Source: Halalkalibacter krulwichiae (GTDB taxonomy: Bacteria; Bacillota; Bacilli; Bacillales; Bacillaceae_D). Taken from it: a stretch of DNA of 64,000 nt. A program made the translations under genes and the position numbers. A model generated the notes under the pieces. The model saw only the letters and a program-made list of their open reading frames with translations, was not told the DNA's origin and did no database searches. Positions 8,289 to 14,476 of the stretch are shown piece by piece. Position 1 is the stretch's first letter. Each line of letters begins with the position of its first letter. Location: the NCBI RefSeq assembly GCF_002109385.1, contig NZ_CP020814.1:3805501-3869500 (forward strand), in the 5' to 3' direction.

Positions 8289-9129
8289 AAAAATACTTTC
8301 TATATACCTCTCTTCTGTGTTCTCCGCTTAGGTGTGCATAGATCATTGTCGTTTCGGTCTTACTGTGTCCTAGGAATTGTTGGATAACTTCTATAGGTGC
8401 ACCGCGGTTAACTAAGTGCGTGGCGTAAGTGTGTCTTAATTTGTGTGGGTACACGTTCTCGTCCACTCCGGCACGTTTAGCAATTCTTTTTACAACGTAG
8501 CGTATTTGAGCAATGCTCATTCTTCTTTTTGGATTACTCTCAGTGATAATAAAAGCCGGATCCTCATCTTGTCTTGTTTTCAAATACCGCTTAATCCATA
8601 TTTCAGCACGCTTTGAAAAATAAACTTCCCTTTCCTTATCTCCCTTACCTCTCACAATAACGGAGCGATCAGAGAAGTTAAAATCATCCCGATTCAGTCT
8701 ATAAACCTCGCCGATCCTCACTCCCGCTGAATACATAAACTCAATAAGGGTTGATTCAAGAGGAGATTGGGAGCCTATTCTTAACAACTCAATTGTTTCT
8801 TCTTTTAAGAACTTAGGAACCCTCTGCCCTTGTTTCGGGAACTTCAACCTTGCTGCAGGATTGTTATCGATAATTCCTTCTTCGTGAGCGTATCTAAAGA
8901 AAGAGCGAAGAGATTTAATTCGATGTTCCAAACTACTTGGCTTTAATTTTTCAGAATGTGCCGCGATATATTGTTTTAAGTGGAAAACTGTAATTTCTTC
9001 AATGTTCATATCTTCTAATGCTTCGACTAATAATCTAAACTGAATAGCATAGGCTTGTAACGTGTGCTTCGAGTACCCTTGTGTACGCTTGTCCATTTCA
9101 TAAACCGACCAGAGATTTGATAGTTTCAT
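8287..9129 (-). CDS. Tyrosine recombinase, XerC/XerD-like
   Basis: 280 residues from the ATG with GGGAGGG upstream; the longer frame runs back into the operator region. An N-terminal SAM-like core-binding domain (~1-95) is followed by the catalytic domain with Arg in AGVRIGE, Lys in GKGDKER, HKLRH, the second His in LGHS and the nucleophile Tyr in TTMIYAHLS. All key residues are present, so it should be active. It is a second integrase-type enzyme in a prophage that already has a serine integrase, and it sits in the tail module beside a DGR. Its role could be mobilising this island, rearranging tail genes, or resolving dimers. Confidence 0.9.
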   Translation of the reverse strand: MKLSNLWSVYEMDKRTQGYSKHTLQAYAIQFRLLVEALEDMNIEEITVFHLKQYIAAHSEKLKPSSLEHRIKSLRSFFRYAHEEGIIDNNPAARLKFPKQGQRVPKFLKEETIELLRIGSQSPLESTLIEFMYSAGVRIGEVYRLNRDDFNFSDRSVIVRGKGDKEREVYFSKRAEIWIKRYLKTRQDEDPAFIITESNPKRRMSIAQIRYVVKRIAKRAGVDENVYPHKLRHTYATHLVNRGAPIEVIQQFLGHSKTETTMIYAHLSGEHRREVYRKYF

Positions 9130-9146
9130 AATAAGCCCTCCCTTTT

Positions 9147-9223
9147 TGACTCGTTTAACGTGACTTAATAGTAACATGTCACTTTTTACGAGTCAATAAA
9201 TTATTGACACTTTTTACGAGACA
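9147..9223. promoter_or_regulatory. Three operator-like repeats between recombinase and HTH gene
   Basis: Three 18-bp related sites: 9147-9164 (TGACTCGTTTAACGTGAC, inverted), 9178-9195 (GTCACTTTTTACGAGTCA) and 9206-9223 (GACACTTTTTACGAGACA). Starts are spaced 31 and 28 bp. They fill the gap between the divergent genes; the third lies inside the HTH promoter. Likely binding sites for the HTH protein encoded at 9251. Confidence 0.7.
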
Positions 9224-9231
9224 TTTATAAT
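9204..9231 (+). promoter_or_regulatory. Consensus sigma-A promoter of HTH gene
   Basis: Perfect TTGACA (9204-9209) and TATAAT (9226-9231) with a 16-bp spacer; the third operator repeat overlaps it, implying autoregulation. Confidence 0.8.
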
Positions 9232-9250
9232 TAAGGGAGGAGGTGTTATT

Positions 9251-9463
9251 ATGATTAAATCAAATTTAAAGGCCTTGCTTGATGAAAGAGAGTTGTCATT
9301 GCGCCAAGTTTCCAGAGATATCAATCACAGACTAGAATCGATTAGGCAACTATATAACGATGAATTAGAAAGGTATCCTAGGGAGTTACTAGACAAGCTC
9401 TGTACTTATCTTGATGTTAGCCCTGGTGACTTACTCAAACATGAAAAAGAGCCTACAGAATAA
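9251..9463 (+). CDS. XRE-family (Cro/CI-type) helix-turn-helix regulator
   Basis: 70 residues with a very strong site (GGGAGGAGGTG). It follows the small Cro/CI fold: LKALLDERELSLRQVSRDIN, then a helix ending YNDELERYPRELLDKLCTYL, then the typical DVSPGDLL ending. It is transcribed on the plus strand, against the phage late operon and divergently from the recombinase. Three operator repeats lie in the shared intergenic region, so it probably represses itself and the recombinase. The pair forms a self-contained regulatory unit distinct from the phage repressor at 44289. Confidence 0.85.
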   Translation: MIKSNLKALLDERELSLRQVSRDINHRLESIRQLYNDELERYPRELLDKLCTYLDVSPGDLLKHEKEPTE

Positions 9464-9476
9464 TTCTGTGGCTCTT
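9447..9476. terminator. Stem-loop at HTH gene end, possible bidirectional terminator
   Basis: AGAGCC...GGCTCT outer stem and CAGAA/TTCTG inner stem with small bulges, overlapping the HTH stop codon. The T-tract is short on both strands, so termination strength is uncertain. Confidence 0.5.
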
Positions 9477-9482
9477 TAGTCG

Positions 9483-9650
9483 TTAAACTAGTTCAAGTTT
9501 ACGTTCAATTCTTTTTGACTTCCTATCAAATTCACGGCGATTATTATCTGCAAGTAAATTTTTCTTTAAATGCGCTGCATACTCTTCGGGGGTCAATTTT
9601 CCATTTAAATAGGCTTTTCTGGCTTCATCCAGTGTTCTGTATTTCGCCAT
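9483..9650 (-). CDS. Small basic hypothetical protein, 55 aa
   Basis: 55 residues from MAKYRTLDEARKAYLNGKL to ERKLELV, with a strong site (GAGAGGGGAG) upstream. It is charged and probably helical. Its start lies 26 nt inside the 3' end of the GAF-domain gene, so the two are translationally coupled and likely work together. No family recognised. Confidence 0.65.
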   Translation of the reverse strand: MAKYRTLDEARKAYLNGKLTPEEYAAHLKKNLLADNNRREFDRKSKRIERKLELV

Positions 9651-10470
9651 CGATATCTCCCCTCTCTTTTTGGTTAGTTACATTATACTTCATTACGCTC
9701 AATGTAATACCTACCAGATTTGAAAACATTTTGACATATGCAATGTCGTCTTTTGTAAAACAATCTTTAACAGACCCATCAATACTTAGTACAGCAACAA
9801 CCTTCTCATTAACAACAACAGGATAGCAGAGTAAGGAAAAGTACTCCTTTGTCGCTTTGGGATGCGGCTTAAAATCCTTACTTTTTGTTAGGTCTTTTTC
9901 ATATTGATATTCTCCGCTGGTGAATGCTTTTCCTGCAATACTTTCCTTGCTATCTAACCTTAATTTTTCTTTACCCTTAATACTGTATCCGCAACCTTCA
10001 AATATTTTAAGCTTTGAAGGATCTTCTTCATCTAAAACAAAAACTGCACAACGATGATTTATACTTTTGGTGCTTTTTAACGAAAGAGGAACCTGGGTTG
10101 TTGTAAAATTAAGCACCTTTTTACCATGTTCATGAACTAAATCAGTCTTTTGATCATCTAAAGAAACTAGGTCTTTAATCTCGTCATTAACTTGATCAAT
10201 CAAAGTAAGAATTATCGATTTCTGTTTAGAATCATCGCTAGTTCTTTGCAGATTTTCTTTGTATTTCTTAATTAGATCTTTACCTGGTGTTTTTGCGATT
10301 TTATATATTTTAACGCCCCAATACACAATAAATATAAAAATCGCTATCCACAAAAAGGCGTTGAGCAAAATAAGAACTGTATCAGGATTAAGATTACTTA
10401 CTTGATTTGAAAATGATTCATCTAACTTCTTGTAGGTTTTGGAATCTGAAAGCCATTCAAATAAGCTCAA
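9625..10470 (-). CDS. Membrane-anchored GAF-domain protein
   Basis: 281 residues from a TTG with AAGGTGG 8 nt upstream; a GTG at 10482 lies inside that site. One membrane helix (~30-55, NAFLWIAIFIFIVYWG) is followed by a basic linker and coiled helix. A GAF-like domain spans about 90-265 (AVFVLDEED, IAGKAF, YPVVVNEKVVAVLSIDG, FTKDDIAYVKMFSNLVGITL). GAF domains bind small ligands or mediate signalling. A membrane GAF protein is not a standard phage morphogenesis part, so this is accessory cargo, possibly a sensor in a defence or exclusion system. It is coupled to the 55-aa gene. Confidence 0.75.
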   Translation of the reverse strand: MSLFEWLSDSKTYKKLDESFSNQVSNLNPDTVLILLNAFLWIAIFIFIVYWGVKIYKIAKTPGKDLIKKYKENLQRTSDDSKQKSIILTLIDQVNDEIKDLVSLDDQKTDLVHEHGKKVLNFTTTQVPLSLKSTKSINHRCAVFVLDEEDPSKLKIFEGCGYSIKGKEKLRLDSKESIAGKAFTSGEYQYEKDLTKSKDFKPHPKATKEYFSLLCYPVVVNEKVVAVLSIDGSVKDCFTKDDIAYVKMFSNLVGITLSVMKYNVTNQKERGDIDGEIQNTG

Positions 10471-10553
10471 AATAAAAACCACCTTCGCCCAATTTATACT
10501 AAACTAGCATAGCAAAATATCAAAATTCTGGAAAGGTGATTAGAACTAGTATT

Positions 10554-10706
10554 TTATTCTTTTGAACAGCTTATAGCTACTGTTTGATTTTCTTTATTAA
10601 AGACTACAGAAATGAAACAACCGGCAATTGTATCCTCATAAGTAACAACAGTATCCCCATTCTCCAAAGTAAACCTACTCACTTCGTTTACGGCACTTCT
10701 TAGCAT
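10554..10706 (-). CDS. Small hypothetical protein, 50 aa
   Basis: 50 residues (MLRSAVNEVSRFTLENGD... to AISCSKE) with GAGGTGATGATCT upstream of the ATG. Short beta-strand character, two cysteines. It follows the DGR gene cluster in the same direction. No family recognised. Confidence 0.6.
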   Translation of the reverse strand: MLRSAVNEVSRFTLENGDTVVTYEDTIAGCFISVVFNKENQTVAISCSKE

Positions 10707-10730
10707 TTTAGATCATCACCTCTTACTAAA

Positions 10731-10760
10731 CATAAAGAAGCACCTTTTTAAGATGCTTCT
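10731..10760 (-). terminator. Weak stem-loop downstream of DGR cluster
   Basis: AGAAGCATCTT and AAGGTGCTTCT pair (one G-U) around a short loop on the minus strand, followed by TTATG. The T-run is poor, so termination is uncertain. Confidence 0.4.
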
Positions 10761-10781
10761 TCTTCAACTAACGCTTCTTCG

Positions 10782-10925
10782 TCAGTTGGGTTTTTCCATC
10801 AACTCATTAATCATTTGTTCCTGCTCTACATTCTGATTAACCAGCTCAATAATTGTTTTGCTCTGTTGCATAATAAGTTCATCTTGTTGCTGGATAACCT
10901 CAATTAAATTCTGCCATTTCGTCAA
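10782..10925 (-). CDS. Small coiled-coil phage protein, 47 aa
   Basis: 47 residues, TTG start with AAGGTGAAGGA just upstream, overlapping the end of the 77-aa gene by 26 bp. The sequence (LTKWQNLIEVIQQQDELI...) is Gln-rich and amphipathic. Such tiny genes commonly end tail-fibre modules in Bacillus siphoviruses. Function unknown. Confidence 0.55.
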   Translation of the reverse strand: MTKWQNLIEVIQQQDELIMQQSKTIIELVNQNVEQEQMINELMEKPN

Positions 10926-11133
10926 ATCCTTCACCTTCGTCAACGTTTTCTAGTTCTTTAATTTCTACATCTACAAAGATCCGTACCTCTTCCTCTACAG
11001 GAGACACTTGTGCCGCATAGTGTGTAGATTGGTCAAAATCAGGGATTTTTGCATATTCTACAGGTTTATATCCTTCAAGTTGTCTTGAGCTTAGCAATAA
11101 ATTCTCGTCCACCAACATTCCGTATTTTTGCAT
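10900..11133 (-). CDS. Small tail-module protein, 77 aa
   Basis: 77 acidic residues beginning MQKYGMLVDENLLLSSRQLE. The middle (DFDQSTHYAAQVSPVEEEVR) resembles short proteins after tail-fibre genes in Bacillus phages, but I cannot name a family. The start lies 59 bp inside the 3' end of the reverse transcriptase gene, so it is coupled to the DGR. It does not look like the Avd four-helix accessory protein, being shorter and less helical. Confidence 0.6.
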   Translation of the reverse strand: MQKYGMLVDENLLLSSRQLEGYKPVEYAKIPDFDQSTHYAAQVSPVEEEVRIFVDVEIKELENVDEGEGFDEMAEFN

Positions 11134-12157
11134 TCGTACTCACCACCTTTCTTGCCAAATTCATAGAAACGATAGGTTTCACATTCTTATGATAAAAATG
11201 ATAACTATTACTTCGTTTAATCCATCCCCAATAACTGATGATAGCGGATGCGTCTTTCTCGTTTAAAAATCCTTTGCGTTTAACCTTTCTGACTCTTCTC
11301 CTTATTCGTAAAGCGTTTCTTTTGCGTAACGTGACTTTGTTTCGAGATAACCTTACACCCAGAAAGTCTATATCTCGTTTGCTTGTTCGAAAAACTTGCC
11401 AGTTGTCCTTCAATGTTAAATCAATATCATTAAGATAAGATTCGATTTCTTTTCTTGCTCTGTGCAATTTTCGCTTATTGGAGCCTAACAACACCAAGTC
11501 ATCCACATATCGAACGTAATACTTTACGCCAAGTTTCTCTTTTATCATGTGATCTAATCCCTCTAAAAAGAAGTTCGCAAACCACTGACTAGTGTAGAAC
11601 CCTATTGGTTGCCCCTTATTACCGTCAATAATAATGTCTATTAACCATAAGCAATCATTGTCTTTGATTTTTCTGCGAAACATTCGTTTTAAGATTTCAC
11701 CGTTTATAGACGGGTAAAATTTCTTTACATCCATTTTCAAACAATATTTTGTGTTCTTAAAATCAGAATCTAACCATCTTTTCACAATCCTTTGTCCTTG
11801 GCTAGTACCTCGCTTCGGAACACTACCACAACTATATTCATACATCCCTTTCGAAAGAATGGGTTCTATTTGTAGCATCAATGCCCAATGAATGATTTGG
11901 TCAGGGTAAAAGTTAGGCTTATAGATAGTTCTTATCTTGTTACTGGATGTATCTTTTATTGTTTTTATTTGTGGTTTAGATGGTGTGTATGTTTTATTAA
12001 CAAGCATCTTTTGTATTTGATAAGCGTAATAATCCATATTATTTAAAATGGTACTGACACGCTTTTGATTACGTTTGCCAAGAGAAGCTTTCATAATAGC
12101 GTGTTTTATGTTGTTAATATCGTATATCTTTTCATAAATGTATCCCTGTCTTTTCAA
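11075..12157 (-). CDS. Diversity-generating retroelement reverse transcriptase
   Basis: 360 residues, TTG start with AAAGGAAA upstream. Reverse transcriptase motifs are in order: motif A MDVKKFYPSI (~142-151), motif B QPIGFYTSQ (~183-191) and catalytic YVDD (217-220). The I/V/L-G-x-x-x-S-Q form of motif B is the hallmark of DGR enzymes, in place of QGxxxSP in retrons and group II introns. There is no intron maturase or endonuclease domain. The template repeat lies 130 bp upstream and the target gene upstream of that, all on one strand. It should copy template RNA with adenine-directed errors to rewrite the 3' end of the target gene. Confidence 0.95.
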   Translation of the reverse strand: MKRQGYIYEKIYDINNIKHAIMKASLGKRNQKRVSTILNNMDYYAYQIQKMLVNKTYTPSKPQIKTIKDTSSNKIRTIYKPNFYPDQIIHWALMLQIEPILSKGMYEYSCGSVPKRGTSQGQRIVKRWLDSDFKNTKYCLKMDVKKFYPSINGEILKRMFRRKIKDNDCLWLIDIIIDGNKGQPIGFYTSQWFANFFLEGLDHMIKEKLGVKYYVRYVDDLVLLGSNKRKLHRARKEIESYLNDIDLTLKDNWQVFRTSKRDIDFLGVRLSRNKVTLRKRNALRIRRRVRKVKRKGFLNEKDASAIISYWGWIKRSNSYHFYHKNVKPIVSMNLARKVVSTNAKIRNVGGREFIAKLKTT

Positions 12158-12288
12158 CGATGTATTTCCTTTCTTATTAGCCTCAAGGTCTTTCGACTTG
12201 CTACTAAACCCTGCTCTTTACGGCGAATTTTTACCAAGGGGTAAGGATTATAGAGTGCAATAATTCCACAATTTTTTTATTCTAATAA

Positions 12289-12396
12289 GAGTCTGCCCGA
12301 CGTGATTCCAATTCGAATCCCCAGAAGAATTGTTCAAGTTCCAATACGAAAGACCTGCATTCGAACCATTATTCAGGTTCCTGCCGACGAGGGCAA
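12289..12396 (-). repeat. DGR template repeat (TR)
   Basis: 108 bp aligning without gaps to the variable repeat at 12498-12605 (offset 209). In the coding sense it is rich in AAC/AAT codons, typical of TRs. Eighteen positions differ: 17 are adenines in the TR (17 of its 25), and the other lies at the 3' edge. Homology stops sharply after position 12396. It sits in the 322-bp gap between target and reverse transcriptase genes. The remaining 131 bp before the RT start are presumably the non-coding spacer part of the template RNA. Confidence 0.95.
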
Positions 12397-12452
12397 GCGC
12401 GCACCCTATAACCCTAATCTATCTTAAATGATTTTTAAAAAGCATTTACTTT

Positions 12453-12474
12453 CCTGGGAGAGGTTTCTCCCAGG
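12453..12474 (-). other. DGR target-site hairpin/cruciform (may also terminate)
   Basis: A perfect 9-bp inverted repeat (CCTGGGAGA/TCTCCCAGG) with a 4-nt loop, 6 bp beyond the target stop and ~24 bp past the variable repeat. In the Bordetella phage BPP-1 DGR a short-stem, 4-nt-loop cruciform just downstream of the variable repeat promotes retrohoming; position and size match. No T-run follows, which argues against a simple terminator. Confidence 0.75.
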
Positions 12475-12480
12475 CCCTCT

Positions 12481-13986
12481 CTAAGAGCGCTTTTTAAGAA
12501 GCCGCCCGACGAGAGACCAAGCCGAAGCCCCAGAAGAAAAGTACAAGTCCCAATACGAAAGACCAGCAATCGAACCATTATACAGGTACCCGCCGACGAG
12601 GGCAATTCTTTGCCCTGTCGCTTGCCAATAATGGTCGGAGTAATAAGTTGTAGAACTTCCTCCTAATATTGTCGGGAAATTCGCAAATGGGTGTTTATTG
12701 TCAAGACCCATTCCTATAACCCAACCGTTTGAAGTGGCGTTTACGTAATTTAGCTTTTCATACGGGTGGGCAAATACATTACTAGCATAGTTGTTTGCAT
12801 CTTTAGACACCCAAGCTTGATGGTCATTGATATTAACCCCATCTACAAATTGCCATAAATCCCCCCACGGCGACTCGATACCACGATACATACACGGATA
12901 CCTTCCGCTTGTATTATCACCGATACTACCACTTGATGCTGCAATATCCGCACTAAACCCATTTCTCCATCCACTAGACCAAATAACATTCCCTTCCGTT
13001 ACATCTATTGGATCACCATCAAAAACAATTTCTTGATTGCTTTCATCGACAACGTTTATATCTGTTACTGTGCGTCCGTGGACGACGCTAGTGTTTCCTC
13101 TTGAACTTCCAATGCTTATGGATTGTCCTACAACAAACTGACCGGCAGTAGCATTTGACACAACTGCCCGATTAACCCCTTGCTCTGTTAAGGTAATAGT
13201 ATGACTGTCACTATATGCACCTGACACTAACCCTTGCATAACAGACTGAGAATTCAACGTCGCAAATTCAATGTGGATCAGAGTTTCTAATACGTCTTGT
13301 GCGTGAATATCCAATTGTTGATAACCTGTTAATCCAGCGTTTGCATCATTGTTGTTTCTAGCGTCATTTCTGAACTGCACTATATTTCTAAACACCGTAG
13401 GAATTGTACCGAATTTAGATTCTAGTTTCCCGTCGGCACTCAAGCTTCCCTTGTATTTCCCGTGGTCGTAATATTCTAGTTCTTCATTTTTCTCAAAATC
13501 CCAAAATAACCAAGGTAAATAAAAGCCTGGATATCTTGTTTTTGAAACTCTCTTGATTAAATGATTCTTCCCGCCTGTTTTTTGGATGTAAAATTTCGGA
13601 ATGCGTGTAAATCTGTTTCCGTATTCATCTTCCGCTTCGTGCATTTCTCCGAATATCGGCATACGATCAAAGTCATTACGCACTAATTCTCCATCTACAC
13701 CAACATTTGCAACAAGACCTTCTGCTGCATCAGTCCGTGTCATTTGCGGACTAGATTCTTTATTCCAATAAATGCCGAAAATTAATTTATCAGAGTTCAT
13801 GACATTTATAATCTCTTTTTGGTTGGATAAGATTTCTTCAATTTTGTTCACTTCTACATTTTGTGTTTCGGGATAAAACTCAAGATTACTCCCCAATAGT
13901 TGAACAGCAACTTTTGGCATAGGCTTATTAGTTTCTGGGTCAATCACCTTTGCATCGATTGAATATGTTAATCTTTCATCTGCCAT
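12481..13986 (-). CDS. DGR variable protein with C-type-lectin-like C terminus (tail fibre/adhesin)
   Basis: 501 residues from an ATG with AAGGAGG upstream. The N-terminal ~100 residues resemble phage fibre attachment regions. Residues ~105-500 look like the formylglycine-generating-enzyme/C-type-lectin fold of DGR targets (IPKFYIQKTGG, YPCMYRGIESPWGDLWQFVD). Residues ~270-330 form a beta insertion. The final ~40 codons are the variable repeat, ending in ALVGGY...AWSLVGRLL. The stop falls just after the repeat, so diversity concentrates in the ligand-binding C terminus. Its place between Dit and Tal makes a receptor-binding role likely. Confidence 0.92.
   Translation of the reverse strand: MADERLTYSIDAKVIDPETNKPMPKVAVQLLGSNLEFYPETQNVEVNKIEEILSNQKEIINVMNSDKLIFGIYWNKESSPQMTRTDAAEGLVANVGVDGELVRNDFDRMPIFGEMHEAEDEYGNRFTRIPKFYIQKTGGKNHLIKRVSKTRYPGFYLPWLFWDFEKNEELEYYDHGKYKGSLSADGKLESKFGTIPTVFRNIVQFRNDARNNNDANAGLTGYQQLDIHAQDVLETLIHIEFATLNSQSVMQGLVSGAYSDSHTITLTEQGVNRAVVSNATAGQFVVGQSISIGSSRGNTSVVHGRTVTDINVVDESNQEIVFDGDPIDVTEGNVIWSSGWRNGFSADIAASSGSIGDNTSGRYPCMYRGIESPWGDLWQFVDGVNINDHQAWVSKDANNYASNVFAHPYEKLNYVNATSNGWVIGMGLDNKHPFANFPTILGGSSTTYYSDHYWQATGQRIALVGGYLYNGSIAGLSYWDLYFSSGASAWSLVGRLLKKRS
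12498..12605 (-). repeat. DGR variable repeat (VR)
   Basis: 108 bp at the 3' end of the target gene, paired with the TR at 12289-12396. Coding-strand changes relative to TR: nine A-to-T, four A-to-C and four A-to-G. The bias to template adenines shows past mutagenic retrohoming. Codon positions hit include TAC, TAT, ATT, GAC and TTT, where the TR has AAC or AAT. Confidence 0.95.
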
Positions 13987-14014
13987 TATTTATTCCTCCT
14001 TAACTATTTTTCGT

Positions 14015-14476
14015 TCAATCCATTTCCATTATTTTAATTATTTGATGTGTAGCCGCGATACCAAATACCCTTAAATTACTGCTTATTTCAAAAACAACGG
14101 TTTCCCCAGCAAGTATAGGGAAACCGTTGTTGACTGTTACTGTATTTTGTGGACCTATATAAACAATTCCATCAACTACTCTCACTAACATTTTTCTCTT
14201 ATCACTCAAAGAGCCTGTAATCTCAATTGGAGATGTATTTACTGACAGTGTTCTTACATTGAAAGTGTTAGCTCCAATTGACTGTGATTTTTGAGCTCCT
14301 TCATTCGTTCCTCTTGCCGGAACATAGATACCTGAATTAGTTAGTAAATAATTTGAAATAGGCAATGGGTTTCTTTCCCCGGTCACAACAAAGCTTCCAC
14401 TAGCATCTTCATGCTGCGGTAAGAACCCTGGAATCTCTCCGGGGATAGGATTCGACTCGCGTAATAATCTCGTCAT
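14015..14476 (-). CDS. Hypothetical beta-rich tail protein
   Basis: 153 residues starting MTRLLRESNPIPGE, with GAGAGG upstream and a 4-bp overlap with the Dit gene. Mostly predicted beta strands (FVVTGERNPLPISNYLLT, VNNGFPILAGETVVFEIS), no membrane segment. The overlap and place between Dit and the DGR target suggest a tail-tip or fibre-adaptor protein. It is not an Avd-type helical protein. Family not recognised. Confidence 0.7.
   Translation of the reverse strand: MTRLLRESNPIPGEIPGFLPQHEDASGSFVVTGERNPLPISNYLLTNSGIYVPARGTNEGAQKSQSIGANTFNVRTLSVNTSPIEITGSLSDKRKMLVRVVDGIVYIGPQNTVTVNNGFPILAGETVVFEISSNLRVFGIAATHQIIKIMEMD

Noticed and set aside
11075..12157. Reverse transcriptase as group II intron or retron
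   Set aside because: No maturase/endonuclease domain, no intron ends or msr-msd structure; motif B is DGR type and a TR/VR pair is adjacent.
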